A stretch of DNA of 64,000 nt, taken from positions 4,241,001-4,305,000 of the forward strand of contig NC_051096.1 in assembly GCF_901709675.1 (NCBI RefSeq). The letters are read 5' to 3'. The position numbers were made by a program, and so were the translations under genes. The stretch is from Syngnathus acus. Its lineage: Eukaryota > Chordata > Actinopteri > Syngnathiformes > Syngnathidae. Below are positions 1-13,422 of the stretch, piece after piece (the first letter of the stretch is position 1; each line of letters opens with the position of its first letter). The notes under the pieces were generated by a model, which was not told where the DNA came from, ran no database searches, and saw only the letters and a list, made by a program, of their open reading frames with translations.

Positions 1-29
1 TCATGCTTCACTTCCATTTCAAATGCATT

Positions 30-368
30 TACCGTATTTTCCGCACTATAAGGCGCACCTAAAAACCTCAAATTTTCTCAAAAGTCGACAGTGCGCCTTA
101 TAATCCGGTGCGCCTTATATATGGACCAATATGGATTCGTGGATGAGGACTCATTTATTAGAGTAAGCTTTACGTGTTTATTTTGTGTGTTGGGTGATAT
201 TAACGTTACTATATTGTGATTGCATTAACGTTTGAGCAACGTTGAGTTATTTATTCTTTGCGCCTTATAATCCGGTGCGCCTTATATATGAACAAAGTTT
301 TAAAATGGGCCATTCATAGAAGGTGCGCCTTATAATCCGGTGCGCCTTATAGTGCGGAAAATACGGTA
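30..368 (+). mobile_element. TIR MITE, subfamily C, full length
   Basis: It begins TACCGTATTTTCCGCAC and ends with the inverted copy GTGCGGAAAATACGGTA, with TA at both outer edges as expected for a TA target duplication (Tc1/mariner-like). It has no coding capacity. The core, with AACGTT-containing sequence around 195-245, matches in reverse the core of the copy at 46676-47067, defining subfamily C. Confidence 0.85.
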
Positions 369-3017
369 GTTAGGATGTCGTGTCGCCTCGAAATCGTCCT
401 TTTCAGTAATATTGTTTAAAAGGGCGGTGGGGCGTCACGGCAGCTCAATAAGTCACCAGGATGGGAGACAGAGACACAACTCGTCCCCGGGGTCAAGACG
501 CTTTACGCTCTTCCCCTTGCTGAGACGGCAAATGATGCCCGTCGTCCATCAAGGCATCGCTGTCCGTGGAGCACGGAGCGGCCATGCAAAGGTGATCAAG
601 TGCCCACAAAACTGGACGAACACACACATACACACAGACAAGTTGTGCGCACGCATGAACAAGCGCACCTTGCCATCCATCACCCTTTCTGCACTTCTTT
701 ATCCCTTCCCGTTTTCCTCTTATTTCTGGGGACTTGGACAGCATGAAACCAGTCCCAAAGGACAACCCCCGGACTTTACAAGAGTGATGGCGTCTTTCCG
801 AAAGGCTTCCTTTGTTCCGCTTAATGTCGTAGCTATGTGGCCTTCAACTTTGAATGATTCCTCGGCTAATTGTGAAGGAGCGAAAGATTTTACGATATCA
901 GAGGCACAGATGGCAATCGTAAAACGATTTACCAGTACCTTATTTTATTACCTTACCTTATGTTGTTTATGTATGTATGTGGATATATAGTTTTTTTTTT
1001 TCCAATGCATTTGACAGCAAATTCAATGAAAGAGTGGGTGCTTAGATGAGATGTAAAGATCATGCAGATATGATGTTTGCACAAGGAAATCACGTTCAAT
1101 CCAATATGCTAGGGTTGATAGTGAAGCAAGGGAAGCCACAAGGGAAGTTCATGTCACGCCATCTGTGTGACATGATCTAATTTCAAAAAATTCCACAAAC
1201 CTCATTTTATTTGCCGGCTGCAGCGATATATGTTGACTTAAAAATTGTTGCTGTGCAGAAATCAAGTTCTCTGATTATTAATAATAGGGACATATAAATA
1301 CACGACATATAATTAGACACATATCAAATACGTCGGCAAACACTGACTTAATAAGCATGTTTGGATGAAATCTGCATGATCTTGCTTTCTTGCATTTTGT
1401 CCCGCTTTGCCCCTCCCTCAGCCAGACTTCTCTCCCTGGCTCGCCAGGTTGCCTTGGAAACAGTCAAGGCACACCAGAGAAGATTATATGAACAGGAAGT
1501 GCCAGACCGTAAACGTGCCGAGGCAAATGAAAATGCGCCCTGTTTGCTCAAAACGCTGGAAAACTGGAGCCCTCTAATTTGAACCAAAAAAAAAAATCTA
1601 ATTTGCATTCTTCCATTCTACACCAGAACCATATTCCTTCCAATCACACCGAATATCACATTAACAGACACAGGAATGTCAATAAACAATGTTTTCGTAA
1701 TTACGTTAAAAGCAGCAGTGGCTTGAGGTCGAAAACTCGCTGATCAATACCGTCGCTCAACCCTGTCCACCCCTTTAACATCCACAAGTTCTTGCTTCCC
1801 TTTCAACTCTTCCCTCTTCTCTCCCTTGTGGCTTAGTGGAGTGAATTTCCAGGTCCAGCCTATGCGCTTAAATCTTGTTGATTTGTGCGGGCATTTGTTA
1901 TTAGGTGGGATGTTACGGCAAATTATTGAGGCTTTGCAAGCATCACAGCACTAAATTTGTATTGGATCTGGGATCAGTGATAACCAATACAATGTGATGT
2001 TGTTTATGACCACGTGTGGACACCTAGATTAAAGTCAAGCCGAGGTGACGGGAGGACATTACAGTTCAGATATTCATGTGGTTGTTTAATCAATCCGATA
2101 AAGAGTAGGTCCCGTTTTACTGATAAACACATTACCAACGCTCAACAATAATTAAAGTAGATGCATCGTCAAATTGTTTATTCCCAATTAATTTTCATGA
2201 CCTTTTCCTGACATTTCCCATTTTTTTATTATTAAATTATTAAACTCACACATTATCAATGTCTGGATTTTGTTTTAATAAAAACTGCACATACTTAAAA
2301 GCGAAAAACTAATTATTTTTTCCTGGTATTGTTCAGAAACTCATAAAAAAATAACATTTATCCTTTCAACTTTTCTGCATATTATTTTTGCCGAATATGT
2401 ACGCAAGATTATCGAATAAATGAATCAGTCTAAAAAAAAATGTAACCTATTGCGCTTTTTTACTTGAATACAATACAGAAAATGTAAAAAATCCAATCTA
2501 GTCAGCGAAATCAAATCAATCATCTCAATCCATATTCTATATCTTTTGTGAAAACCCCTTGACGATTCCCTCGACCTTCTGATTGACCTATGATATTTCG
2601 CCGGCTAACAAGTGACTATTCTCGAGTCAATATACCCTGAAAGGGACCAGAGAACGAAAGAGGCGATGTTTGATCGATAACTCTTTCCTGATGAACGACT
2701 ACATATTAGACTCCAGCTCGTACACGGACAAATGATTAAACGGCGCGGCCGAGTAGGAGCTGGGTCGGTTGATATCAATTATAGAGCGGCTGAAAATACA
2801 CACGTCCCTGTTCGTAAGCATCTGGGTATTTAATCAAAGTAGATAACACGTCTGAAATCTTAATTGGATTTATTGTGCAGCTTCGTAATTATAAGCAGGG
2901 GTTTACCGAAATTTGCCTACTTTGCTGTCTCTGACTATTAATGGTTACGTATTCTAATCAGTCTAACTGCGGAAATGACAACTTCGAAGACTATCGGAAA
3001 CCGAAGCAGTGCTAAAT

Positions 3018-3046
3018 TACTGTATTTTTCGGAGTATAAGTCGCAC
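3018..3046 (+). mobile_element. Half terminus of a related TIR element
   Basis: TACTGTATTTTTCGG followed by AGTATAAGTCGCAC resembles one end of the TIR family, but no partner end was found downstream. It is either a truncated copy or a different family with similar ends. Confidence 0.4.
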
Positions 3047-4205
3047 ATTTTTTCATAGTACGTAGAACTGCAGAGATGGGGCATAGATGGTCAATAAAAG
3101 TTTAAAGTATGTGAACTTGAGCATTATATTATCCAATTAAGCCCACTTCTTATTTTTCATAGTCAGCCATTAATACAATTGAAATGAATGAATGATGGGA
3201 GGGTGGAGATTTTGAATTTGAGAGGTGGGTGGCGGGTTGGGGGTTGAGGGCTGTAATTACATCAAAGCCGACAATCCTGAAGCGCCGAGTAAGATTATTA
3301 ATTATACACTCATGGAAAGTCGTAAATTTGATATTGTGAGCTGGTGAAAACAACAGACGAATAAATGCAAACATTTAACGAGGTCAAGAAATATACATGA
3401 TGTCGAAATGTTGAAAAGAGGGCGATCATTTCGAGCACTTTTTGGGTGAGGGATGAATGAGAAAAAAAAAAGCATGGCTGCAGAGAATTCTAAGCACTGC
3501 GCAGGAATAATGATGCAGGAACAGTGCCGCTGGGCTTCCAACCTGCTCCCCTCCTAGCTGCATTGTCTCACGACTGTGAGTCATCCTTGTCTACTCTCGC
3601 TAAGCCTTTCACACCTTGGTTCTTTTAACTACTTCTTCTTCATTGCGGTTTACGGTGTAGATTTCACACCAGGCGATGACCTAACCTCACCACCGCCGAA
3701 ATAAATTGCAGAAAATCTAATGTCGTCAAAATCCCGTAGCCTCGTGGCGTTCACACATGCCCGGATAACAGGATCCTCTTGCTTGTCAATCAAAATTTTA
3801 AACCTCACACGAAGGTTTTCCTTTGGCTGTGTGCAACGATCGTGCGGACTTAGACACATAGCGGAACAACAACACGTCTCGACATACCTGTCCAGCCACC
3901 CAGAAAACCAAAAAAAAGCCCAGAGGTCCAAATAATGATAAAAATGTCGTCAGTTCAAATTTGGATTCAATGCCCGCAAGTGAGACATTTAAGTAAACGT
4001 TAATCGCCACAAACAGAGATATCGCTGCCGTATAACAATAAGATTTCAAAAGAAGCATGAATGTACATTGTTATAGTGAAAACGAGAAGGGGCAGATGGC
4101 TGCTGGGTCGCGACTGACCTTTTTGGCTATATTATGCTAATTTATATCTTTTTATGAACTAATATGTCATGCTGCAGGGTAATGGTCAAATTTGATGTAG
4201 AGAAA

Positions 4206-4360
4206 GAAAATTAATTGATAAAAAAAACTATTTATTCTCTATAATTTCCCACTCCATAGGTCAGATTAAAAATTAAAATTAATTAAATTAAAAAAAATTA
4301 TACAATTAATAATGAAATCAAAGTAACAAAATAAAATAAATAAAAATTAAAATTAGAGAT
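4206..4360. repeat. AT-rich low-complexity tract
   Basis: The tract is dominated by AAATTAAAATTAATT-type words and poly-A/T runs, with no other signal. Confidence 0.6.
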
Positions 4361-5628
4361 ATAAAAACATGACCTCCTTATACAGTAGGCTGCTTCAGTC
4401 GTGCAGAAATGTTTGTTTATTGATGCAATTTTCTCTTTGGCTGACCCAGTTGGGAGGCGCCGGTTCTCTACGCAGCTGATGAAAGACAAAGTCCGCAAGT
4501 AGATAATCATCCCTTTACTTCGGAGAGCGCTGTTTAGGAAAGAGTAATCTTGTGTCGGGAGGGTCCCAAGATGAGAGGGAAAATAAGAAATAGAGTGCAC
4601 TCGGACAATAAAAAGTAATAAATTATACCCAAAAGACACTGGAAGAAATTTGCCAAATGTGCCAAATTCCCTTCTGTCCATTATCTAGTTTATTTGAAGC
4701 TAGTGATTAAACATGAGTAAATACTTTGTAAAAAGACGGAGGTGGGAGATGCCGAGAAAATGGGAATCTAGGGGTTGTCATGGTAACGGGAGATTCTCCA
4801 GCGGTAGGTAGTTTGGATTACATTTGTATTTCAATTTTATAACCTAATGAATTATAGACTGAAGTTCTGTGTTTTTCTGAAACGTTCGCAGCGGTTTTAT
4901 GTGGCAACTAATCTCAATCGAGCAGAACAGAGGCTAAACTCCCTCTGGTCAAGCTGGTTTCGTGGAACTAAAGACACAAAGCGCCACTTCAACATCCCTC
5001 GTCTTATGGTGGGATTTACACTGCATTTCCAACTACTTAATTTCAAGCAACACGTCGGAATTACTTTCACCGAAACATTTCCTTTCTGTTTCGCGGTCTT
5101 AAAACCTCCCTTGGGAATCGACGCGGCTCCATCGAGCCACATGCCGATATTCGCCGTACCTCGAAAAGGCTGACAATCCCTCTGTCAGGTAATTAGCCTA
5201 ATTAGTCGGCTGACTCATCTTCCCCAACCCCTTCCTGGGTTGGCTGCTCCACCAGCACAGGCCTGGGGAGTTCAGTCGTTAATATCATTAAAGCTCGGGT
5301 CATAAAATATCTCATGTCACTGTGATGAAGCTTCACATCCTTCGCTGTGAAGGAAACGATAATAACCTGGCTGGATGGAGTCTTCTGAAATGAAACTACG
5401 CAGGATGTTTTATCTAATCATGTCTGAATCGTCTCCGTCATGTCGGTCACCCTCGAAAGATGCTCAAGTGAAGGACAGCTCAGCTTAATGTTTTCCTTAA
5501 CAAGCCATCTTGAGATAACATTTTTTTTCCCCGTCCTTGGAAAGCGTATTTTCTCCCTTTTAGCACCGTCTCTGGATGATATATAGCGTCATTTGGTGTC
5601 CTAATGGGAAACAATGAAGGAATGTTAC

Positions 5629-5741
5629 CTTCGTAGGATGCTTTGAATCCCTGGCCGCTCACGGCGTAGTCGGACAGGAGCCACAAAGTCAGCCTGGAGC
5701 CCGTACTTACGATGGGCGATGGTAGCTGGAAACCGGTTAAC
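5629..5741 (-). CDS. csmd2: CSMD-family exon 3: C-terminal third of CUB domain 1
   Basis: The exon (113 nt) starts after TGTTTTTTTAG; its first G completes the split Arg118 codon (AG+G) left by exon 2. It then encodes 37 residues (119-155), beginning LTGFQLPSPIVSTG and ending SDYAVSGQGFKASYE, and stops at GAAG|GTAACA, leaving one base (phase 1). This is the last part of CUB domain 1, including the SD..VSGQGF strand shared by the family; Asp142 is in the position of the third calcium ligand of cbCUB domains. The next family exon should encode Sushi domain 1, with a motif like CGNPG. I searched both the listed ORFs and the raw bases down to position 1 and did not find it, so intron 3 is longer than 5.6 kb. 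LLSDYAVSGQGF is closest to what I recall of CSMD2; CSMD1 reads FTTDFAVSAQGF. Confidence 0.92.
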
Positions 5742-7936
5742 CTAAAAAAACAAACCAACAGAGGGACGATAACAATCAGAATCAACGACATAGGTCACGT
5801 ATTTGGCCAGCTGCTTCATGACGCATTCAAGGCAATTTTTTTTTTTTTTTCCGATGTGTCTGTGTTTAATGAGGCCCTGAATCATCGAGAAAGCAATTTA
5901 AAACGACAAGTCGTCGAGACAGAGGTGCTCGATAGATTCTTCTCCATCAGCACAGACTGAGGGACCGCAATCATGCGGTGAATCAGACACCGTGTAAGAA
6001 CGAGCAAACAGTTGAGTAGACAAACATAAAACTGTCAGGCCCCGAGTCAACAAACATCTCTAATAACCACGCGGAACATTTTAGCCAGAATAGAAAATAT
6101 GTTTGCTATTTATGGAGCAAAACAGAGGACAATTTTGGCGTCTCCTCCATCATGTCATGATTGCTTTCATATTCAACCATTGTTTTGGACCAAGTCAAGA
6201 GTTGCTGAATTTTAAAATAAAAAAAAACTAAATCTGATCTACAGCTGAGCCAGTGTTAAACCTTTAGGAAAAATAACCATAATTGATTTCCGCTTTGTCT
6301 CAAAAGATTCCTGTAATGAGCATCTCAAGTGGATAAAGCAAAAAATGTAGCTGCTCTAACAACGATAAATGTTGAATTCCTGCGTGTTTGTTTTGCTTGA
6401 GTTCCTCGAATAAATATATAACATTTATAAGTCCTTGCTGACTTCTTGTGCTTTTATTGAATTGTGCATAGCTTTGTTGTGCTAAAGATCCACTGTGTGT
6501 AATTTAGGGAGCAAAAATTGAATATTACACTTCGATAATTAGTTTTAATTAGAGTGCATTGTACTGGAAAAGGCAATCGGTGTGTTTTTACCGATCCCGT
6601 TCCCTTTATAGCGAGATTGGCCCATTTCGATTTAGCTCAGATTGTACATGATTGTACATATATTTATACAGTACACGACTGACATATCGTGACACATTAG
6701 CATCGTTATCTTAGTTGCGCAGCTCGTCTGTGAAAGGAGGCGGGAGCAGCATCTGTGCCAGCTGCATTCACAAAACCATCCACAAGGTCGAAACGTGGAC
6801 GTGTTTCATTCAGGGAGGAGCAGGAGCTCAGCGCCCAAACAAACCGAGGTCCATCAAGGGCAATCCATCCCAAAGCTCTCTACGGGAAGGCAGATCTCAT
6901 TTTCCAACACAGTCATCCAGCTCTGCTGTCGTAAATAACAGTGAGGGACATCATTCTTACCCCTTTCACTATAAAGCACTCACCTTTGTATGACAGGTGG
7001 ACTCATCATTGCGTGCACACACAAACACACACACAAAATGTCTTAGCACACTTGGTTTATGTCCAGGTTAGAAGATGAATCCATACTAAAAAGACAAATT
7101 GCATAATTTTACTCTTCGCAGTGGTGGGACACATGTTCATGCAAATAGCCCCTTCACTGACCACAAATTGAATTGGAAGGCAGCCATCTTGATTCTGCAG
7201 CGCACTGCAGGGTATGAGGAGGGGTGATATGGAGCACGTTGGAGGAAACTGAAAGGAAGCCGCCGATTGTTACTGCATCAAAGTCGAGCTCATCTGGCCC
7301 AGGCTTGACACCAACCCCCGAATCATTTACAGCCAACAAACCAAAGTGGATACCACGGTGAAGCACAAAGAGGCTGGCTCGACAAAAGAAGGGAGATTAA
7401 AGACTGCGATGGGATTATTGGATTGCCTACATATGGGCCATGCTTACTGCGTGGTCCAGGTTTGCCTGATTCTGAGGGTGGAGATGTGAGAGCTACAAAA
7501 TTTCTGCAGCTCGTCGGAGGAAAGGAATGGAGAAGCTCAGGCGATGATGATGATGAATCATCATCTCCTTCATTAAAAATGGAGGTCATTTGGATTCAAC
7601 ACCTCACAATCGTGCGTTCGCACTCACACGAAGGTTGACTCATTGGAACATCTCAGTTTGAGTGTGTTTATGATCTACCTTGTAAATATATGCGCGTTAG
7701 CGGCTGTAAACAGACAACGACTGAAGGGGGTCATTCATCCTTTAGTCGCATAGCTCAGCGTGTGCGTGCGTCTTTTCGGTGTGTGCGCCGGCTCTCGGGA
7801 TAGAAGAGTGCTGAAGCAGCTGATTTCGAAGGAGGGGGAAACAAAAATGAAAAATAGATAGAGCAGCAGGATTTTGATGGCAAAGAGGAAGGGAGGTATT
7901 AGCCAAAATGATAGGTTGGATGAGACACAGACGTAT

Positions 7937-8047
7937 TTTTATATTTTATTATTTGTTATATTTATTATTTATTTATTATTATATATATATATCATATTTT
8001 ATATTTATTTGTTTATATTATATTTATTTATATTTTATTTATAATAT
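7937..8047. repeat. AT-rich low-complexity tract in intron 2
   Basis: Irregular TTTAT/TATTTAT repetition with a short TATATATATA core at about 7980-7992. Confidence 0.75.
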
Positions 8048-9090
8048 GCAACAAAAAGAAATGCTGCACCAAAATATTTAAAAGCTTAGGTTCAGTTTGA
8101 GTGCATTTCTATGACCCATTGCAAGTAACTTAATTCTTGCAACTTAATTCCTAAAGCTTATAAGAGGAAATTCACAAGCAATTAGTCAGACTTCCTTACG
8201 TGCCAGTTGTATCTTTTCACGTCAAGCCAACTGTAATGTATAAAGTCACTTTGCTCAAGGCCAATATCATAGCTTTGATGTTACCACTGGGATTGAAGCG
8301 AGAATTCTTTTTATCGAATCCTTAAATAAAGCAAATATGCTAAGACTTGTGGTCCTGCAGGTTTCTAACACGTTTCCGTATTTAAAAGGTTTATTACCTT
8401 TAAGTTTCCCACTACTCATCAATGCACCCAAAAAGGGCAAGCGGTTCACACAGCAAAGGTGAATATGATTGTAGCTGGAGGCAAGGAGAATTTGTAATCC
8501 TCAGGCGCTGCTCCCTACCCATTCCACAACTCATCAACATTTCAAATAACTTTTCAAAAATGCATTCCTTTCTTCCTCTATCAAGAGGGCCCGACTCGTC
8601 AATATTCATAATTGCATGACATCGCAAGGTGTTTGCACGAGTGAGTCTCTCCCATGTCACTGATGCGGAGTGCTGATAGTGATAATCAAGCCCCCCCCCC
8701 CCCCGAGAGATGAACCACGGTGAAGTCATTAACAAAGCGGTTCCACCACAGTGACGAGGGGTGTTTCTGCTAAAAACAAATGTGCGAGAAAGCAAGCCAA
8801 GGTGTGAAATTAGACTGGAGCTCACCGACAAGTGGAGCTTCAGAAAAGACTGAATCATCGGCATTGTGGCAACACACTACTGAGTATTTTATCATTTGCT
8901 CAGCAGATTTGTAAAAGTCATCAGCGGGTCGAATTAATAGACTCATGCATGCGTGGGAATGGGTGGAGGAGTTACAGACGAATGCACACAAATGGCACAG
9001 CTTCACTCCAGATAACCTGCATGGAGTCTTTAATTTGGTGCCTGCTTTTGTTTCATCATTATTCTGCTAAATTAAGAGTCCATACATCTA

Positions 9091-9137
9091 TTCATGCATT
9101 CATGCATTCATCCATCCATCCAATCCATCCATGCATT
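9091..9137. repeat. Imperfect tetranucleotide repeat (ATTC/ATCC)
   Basis: The units shift from CATGCATT to CATC and then back, giving an imperfect microsatellite of about 47 bp. Confidence 0.75.
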
Positions 9138-9621
9138 TAACTTCAGATTTGAGAAAGCCCTATCGTACAAATATGCATTATCAAACATCAACACCGAATC
9201 AATAAACATGCAGATTAAATCTCGCAGTGAAATAACTGCATTGAATCGTGTCCGCCCTTGTTCCGACATATCAATTAATCGTGCAGCAAATAAATAAAAG
9301 CTGGCAAATGAAATGAGATGGCGTTCGCATGTCTCTTGTTCCACACCAATCACCTTGCAATAATCCTTGGGGAGAAAACAATTAACGAGGAAAGAACATT
9401 GATTGTCTGTCGCATGACTCATATGAGCAGGTGAGCTTGTGATAGAGATACGTCGAGAGACATGCCATCTGTTTATTCGCTAGTGCTGAGGTGTCAGTCG
9501 GTGCAACAGGATTCATCAAGTGAACAAGGTGTGAAAATTAAGACAAAACAGAGTTGATTAAAAAATGAGAGGAGGAAGAAACGTAAAATCAGTGTTTTAA
9601 CTCGTATCAGTGCGTTTGAAC

Positions 9622-10015
9622 TACCGTATTTTCCGGACGATAAGGCGCACCGGACTATAAGGCGCACCTTGAATGAATTGCCCATTTTAAAACGTTGTCC
9701 TTATATAAGGCGCAGCGGACTATAAGACGCACCATTAATGCATCATGTCAGATTTTTAATCCTAATCAAATCATTATCTTTTTTATTTCAACTTCAGACG
9801 CAACAAATTACTTTATAATCACAAAATAATGATCCACAGTCTTTTTGATTCATGATTGATTCACTTATGATTGATTTCATGACACAACGCTTCGGGCCAG
9901 TTTAAATTTAGGAATTTGGTCCATACATAAGGCGCACCGAACTATAAGACGCACTGTCGGCTTTTGAGAAAGTTTTAGGTTTTTAGGTGCGCCTTATAGT
10001 CCGGAAAATACGGTA
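9622..10015 (-). mobile_element. TIR MITE, subfamily B, full length
   Basis: The copy is 394 bp and flanked by TA. It starts TACCGTATTTTCCGGAC and ends GTCCGGAAAATACGGTA. The core carries an AT-rich block with AACAAATTACTTTATAATC and AATAATGATCCACAG, shared with the copies at 39452, 53282 and 62010. Orientation is given relative to subfamily A, whose left end continues AAAAACCTCC. Confidence 0.88.
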
Positions 10016-10717
10016 GTCTAAATATTCGGCGTCTCTGACTCAGCACCACACTTGCAATCTATATTTTGGATTCCACTATTAGGACGCCGCACACTGCAAT
10101 GTTCAGTCTCACATCACAGGAGGGCCACCAATAATAAACTCCAAACAAGGTTGGGAATAAGATCCGATTATCCAGCGGGGATAACAGGGACACGGTGACC
10201 GATGGTGCGCCCGAGCAGGGCTATTTACTTTCAGAGCGGCGCACGTCTTTGCTTCCGCCGGCGTAGCTGATCAAACAGCAGCAGAAAATAAGGACATGGC
10301 AAAGAAAACGTGAGGAGAAGATAGGAATAAGGATGAATTTCACAGTATTTCCTTTCGTCTTTCTCTCTTTAGAGCTATTTGAATTATTTGTTGTCACATC
10401 AATCCAAATTCCGGTTATGTTGGCGACAAAATATGGCGTGTTCATCTTGACCTTGGTCACACTACAAGTGTCCTAATTACATGCCAGACAAATCATTTAG
10501 CCACAGTTAGGCTAGTGGGTGTATTGGCAGAGCTATTATACTTAAAATATTATCACATTTCACAAGGTACTTGGAATCACTAATTAAGGGGATATGCTTA
10601 ATGTCTCAGAGAGCCCAGAAGGGCAAAAGGATGAAATCAAAGAGGGAAATAAATGTGACTGCTTCCGTGCAAAAGAGTAAAAATAAACAGATGCTAGAAA
10701 TAATGGAGGTTTATATA

Positions 10718-10822
10718 TAATTTAATTTAATTTAATTTAATTTAATTTAATTTAATTTAATTTAATTTAATTTAATTTAATTTAACAAAACAAAACAAAA
10801 CAAAACAAAACAAAACAAAACA
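10718..10822. repeat. Compound pentanucleotide microsatellite (AATTT)n-(AAAAC)n
   Basis: About 13 units of TTTAA (10718-10785) run directly into about 7 units of CAAAA (10786-10822), then decay into CATAACATAAAATAACG. The two arrays share the A/T backbone, so the second may have arisen by mutation and expansion at the edge of the first. Confidence 0.9.
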
Positions 10823-12817
10823 TAACATAAAATAACGTAAAAATAAATACAGAGATATCAGCTAGAGTCGAAATCCATGCAGACCGCTGACGTGACAACT
10901 AAATTTGCTCAAAAGAATGTGAGCACCAAACTAGGGCAGAAACTCACTGCTGGACAGTTGCCACCTGTTGTGTCCTTTAATCTCTTCTAGAAAACACTTT
11001 TTTTTTTTCTCTTGCTATAGCTGACGTGCAGCAAAGACGCTTAATAGGCCTAAGGCTTGGAAGACGTCAATAGCAATACGCACAATGAGGAGCACCAGGG
11101 ATGTGGCAAATAAATTCACGGCCATCTAGTTGATTATTTCTGTAATCTGAGCCCAGTAATTCTGTCTCACAAGTAAGCACCTGACACCCACAAATCCCTT
11201 CCGCGAGATGACGGAAAACAGACGATCACTCTTTCCCCGCCCCTCTGTTTTTAGTAGTCTGCTGTTAAAGCTGGCGTTGATAAGTGGTAGCCTTTCCATT
11301 AACAGCCCGAGCTCAAAGGAACCATAAATCCAATAGGCTGTGTGTGAGTGTTAATGTGTGTGCTGTTTTTCTTGTGTGGCCTCCACAACAATTGATTAAC
11401 ATGCAATTCAAGATGCGACCATATCGGTACCTGTATCGGTAAAAACATGCAGCAAGATTTTTCTCAAACACAATGGCTCTTAATGTAATTTGTTCTTGCA
11501 AGACACACAATGGGAACACACAACATGCAAACACAAGCAGTGTTTACAAACAGAGGTCAATTTCCAAAGTATGTGCTGTGGGAGATTAATGGCCAATGTA
11601 AATTATAGCAGCAGTCGGCAAGCGGCGTATGTCATCCCATTTCTTCACCCCAACTACATATATCGTGTTGTGTGGGCACACTTATGGGCACAAGTGTGAG
11701 TCACTGCTTCCGTTTGCCATGATACCAAACGTGAGGGTCACAGTGTGTCTGGTTGTGAAGTCGCCAGAGGGACAAGACCTCTGAAGTGACTGATAAAAGG
11801 TGTCGGAGACCTTCTTGCCTTTGTAGCGACAGTTGCTTTTGTTTGACTGTGATAGCTTCTGTCGCTCCAGATTTGCCATTGGCCTACTTTGCTGTACACT
11901 GAAGTATTTTCCTAGACTGCCTTTTTTTTCAATTGGGATTATGGCTTTAATGCTTAAAATTAAGAATCATACCCAAATTTGTATCTCTCTGCTATTCCCA
12001 GCCCCATGTCGCTTGCTATTTAATACAAATTCAACTTTCTATAATTTTAACATGAAGTGAGCCAGACAGTATTTAAAAGTGTGTTGGCTCAATTCAAATC
12101 AACAAACAACATGCACAACCCAGACCTGGAGCAGGTTTTAAAAAGAGCTTTAAAAGGATTGGATGGGGATCGGACTGAGAGTGTGACAGACAATTTCCAG
12201 AAAAGGACGCATGAGAGATGGAAGGAAAATTACATGTGGCACCAACAGGAAATGAGAGCACACGAAGGGCAGCTAAATTATCCAACTTGCGCATTTTTAT
12301 ATTACGGACGTGGACTGGCAGGGCGGGAGGGTGACGCCACTTCACCCTTGCTTATTTGTTTCCTACACATAACAAACATGTTGAATATGAAAAGAACCAT
12401 AACATCCCAAACATTTGTTATACCATGTGCAGTACGAACTGACTAGACGCAATTAAGAGCATCGGTAAAATACCTTCTATGAATCAGGAAATGGACTCTA
12501 ATTACAGATAATGGATGTGTGTGATGGAGTGCCAGATCTGCAGGCAATAACAGCTCAAATAGCATTAGCGTTGAATGCTAGGTTCGTGGGTGCATCTTAA
12601 AATGGCAGCTAATATGAATTAAACACAGGTAATGCACAAAAGGGGCTTGTCAGGTTTTTAACTTGTGGGTGTAATGATGTTTCAAATGTGAACCTCGTTT
12701 GGCACCGAGCTCAGTCTATCTGTGCTTTTAACATATTTGCATTGCATTGATTTTTATCAAACATCTCATTCCATTGACTTTGAATGCAGCATGGTTGTAA
12801 TGATGTAATGATAGCTA

Positions 12818-13060
<243 letters not shown>

Positions 13061-13115
13061 TTAATTGGGTTGGCTTAATTAATAGAGAAATGCAGAAAAA
13101 ACACATCAAAGTCAC

Positions 13116-13422
13116 TACCGTATTTTCCGCACTATAAGGCACACCTAAAAACCTCCAATTTTCTCAAAAGCCGACAGTGCGCCTTATAATCAGGTGCGCC
13201 TTATATATGGACCAATATTGAGCCACTACAGCAGGCGTGTCCAAAGTCCGGCTTGCGTGCCGTAAATGTATATATCTTATATATGGACAAAGTTTTAAAA
13301 TGGGCCATTCATTGAAGGTGCGCCTTATAATCCGGTGCGCCTTATATATGGACAAAGTTTTAAAATGGGCCATTCATTGACGGTGCGCCTTATAATCGCC
13401 TTATAGTGCGGAAAATACGGTA
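13116..13422 (+). mobile_element. TIR MITE, subfamily A, near full length, next to csmd2 exon 2
   Basis: The 307-bp copy is flanked by TA and has intact termini. It contains the AGCCACTACAGCAGG segment with a hAT-like TGTCCAAAGTCCGG motif, followed by two units carrying ACAAAGTTTTAAAATGGGCC. A small deletion near 13397 removes about 6 bp of the right arm. Its left end lies 80 bp upstream of the exon 2 splice acceptor in the direction of transcription. Confidence 0.9.

Larger units (their letters stand above)
1..5628 (-). other. csmd2: Intron 3 of csmd2 (partial; continues beyond the left edge)
   Basis: The donor GTAACA is at 5628-5623. The intron contains a subfamily C transposon copy at 30-368, a half-terminus at 3018-3046 and an AT-rich tract at about 4206-4360. 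A GC-richer unique patch at about 2560-2810 might be regulatory, but nothing identifies it. No Sushi-domain exon was found on either strand. Confidence 0.85.

Noticed and set aside
1-5628. Search for the Sushi domain 1 exon downstream of exon 3
   Set aside because: No CGNPG-type motif with flanking splice sites was found on the minus strand; the exon is presumably beyond the left edge.
8692-8704. Run of 13 C, and similar C/G runs near 17960, 21727 and 51697
   Set aside because: Homopolymer slippage products or possible assembly-sensitive sites; nothing functional can be inferred.
9622-10015. Regularly spaced repeats suggestive of a CRISPR-like array
   Set aside because: The repeats are internal motifs of an inverted-repeat transposon dispersed through a vertebrate genome, not a repeat-spacer array.
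12057-12446. Plus-strand reading frame of 129 codons in intron 2
   Set aside because: No domain recognised; no support beyond absence of stops.
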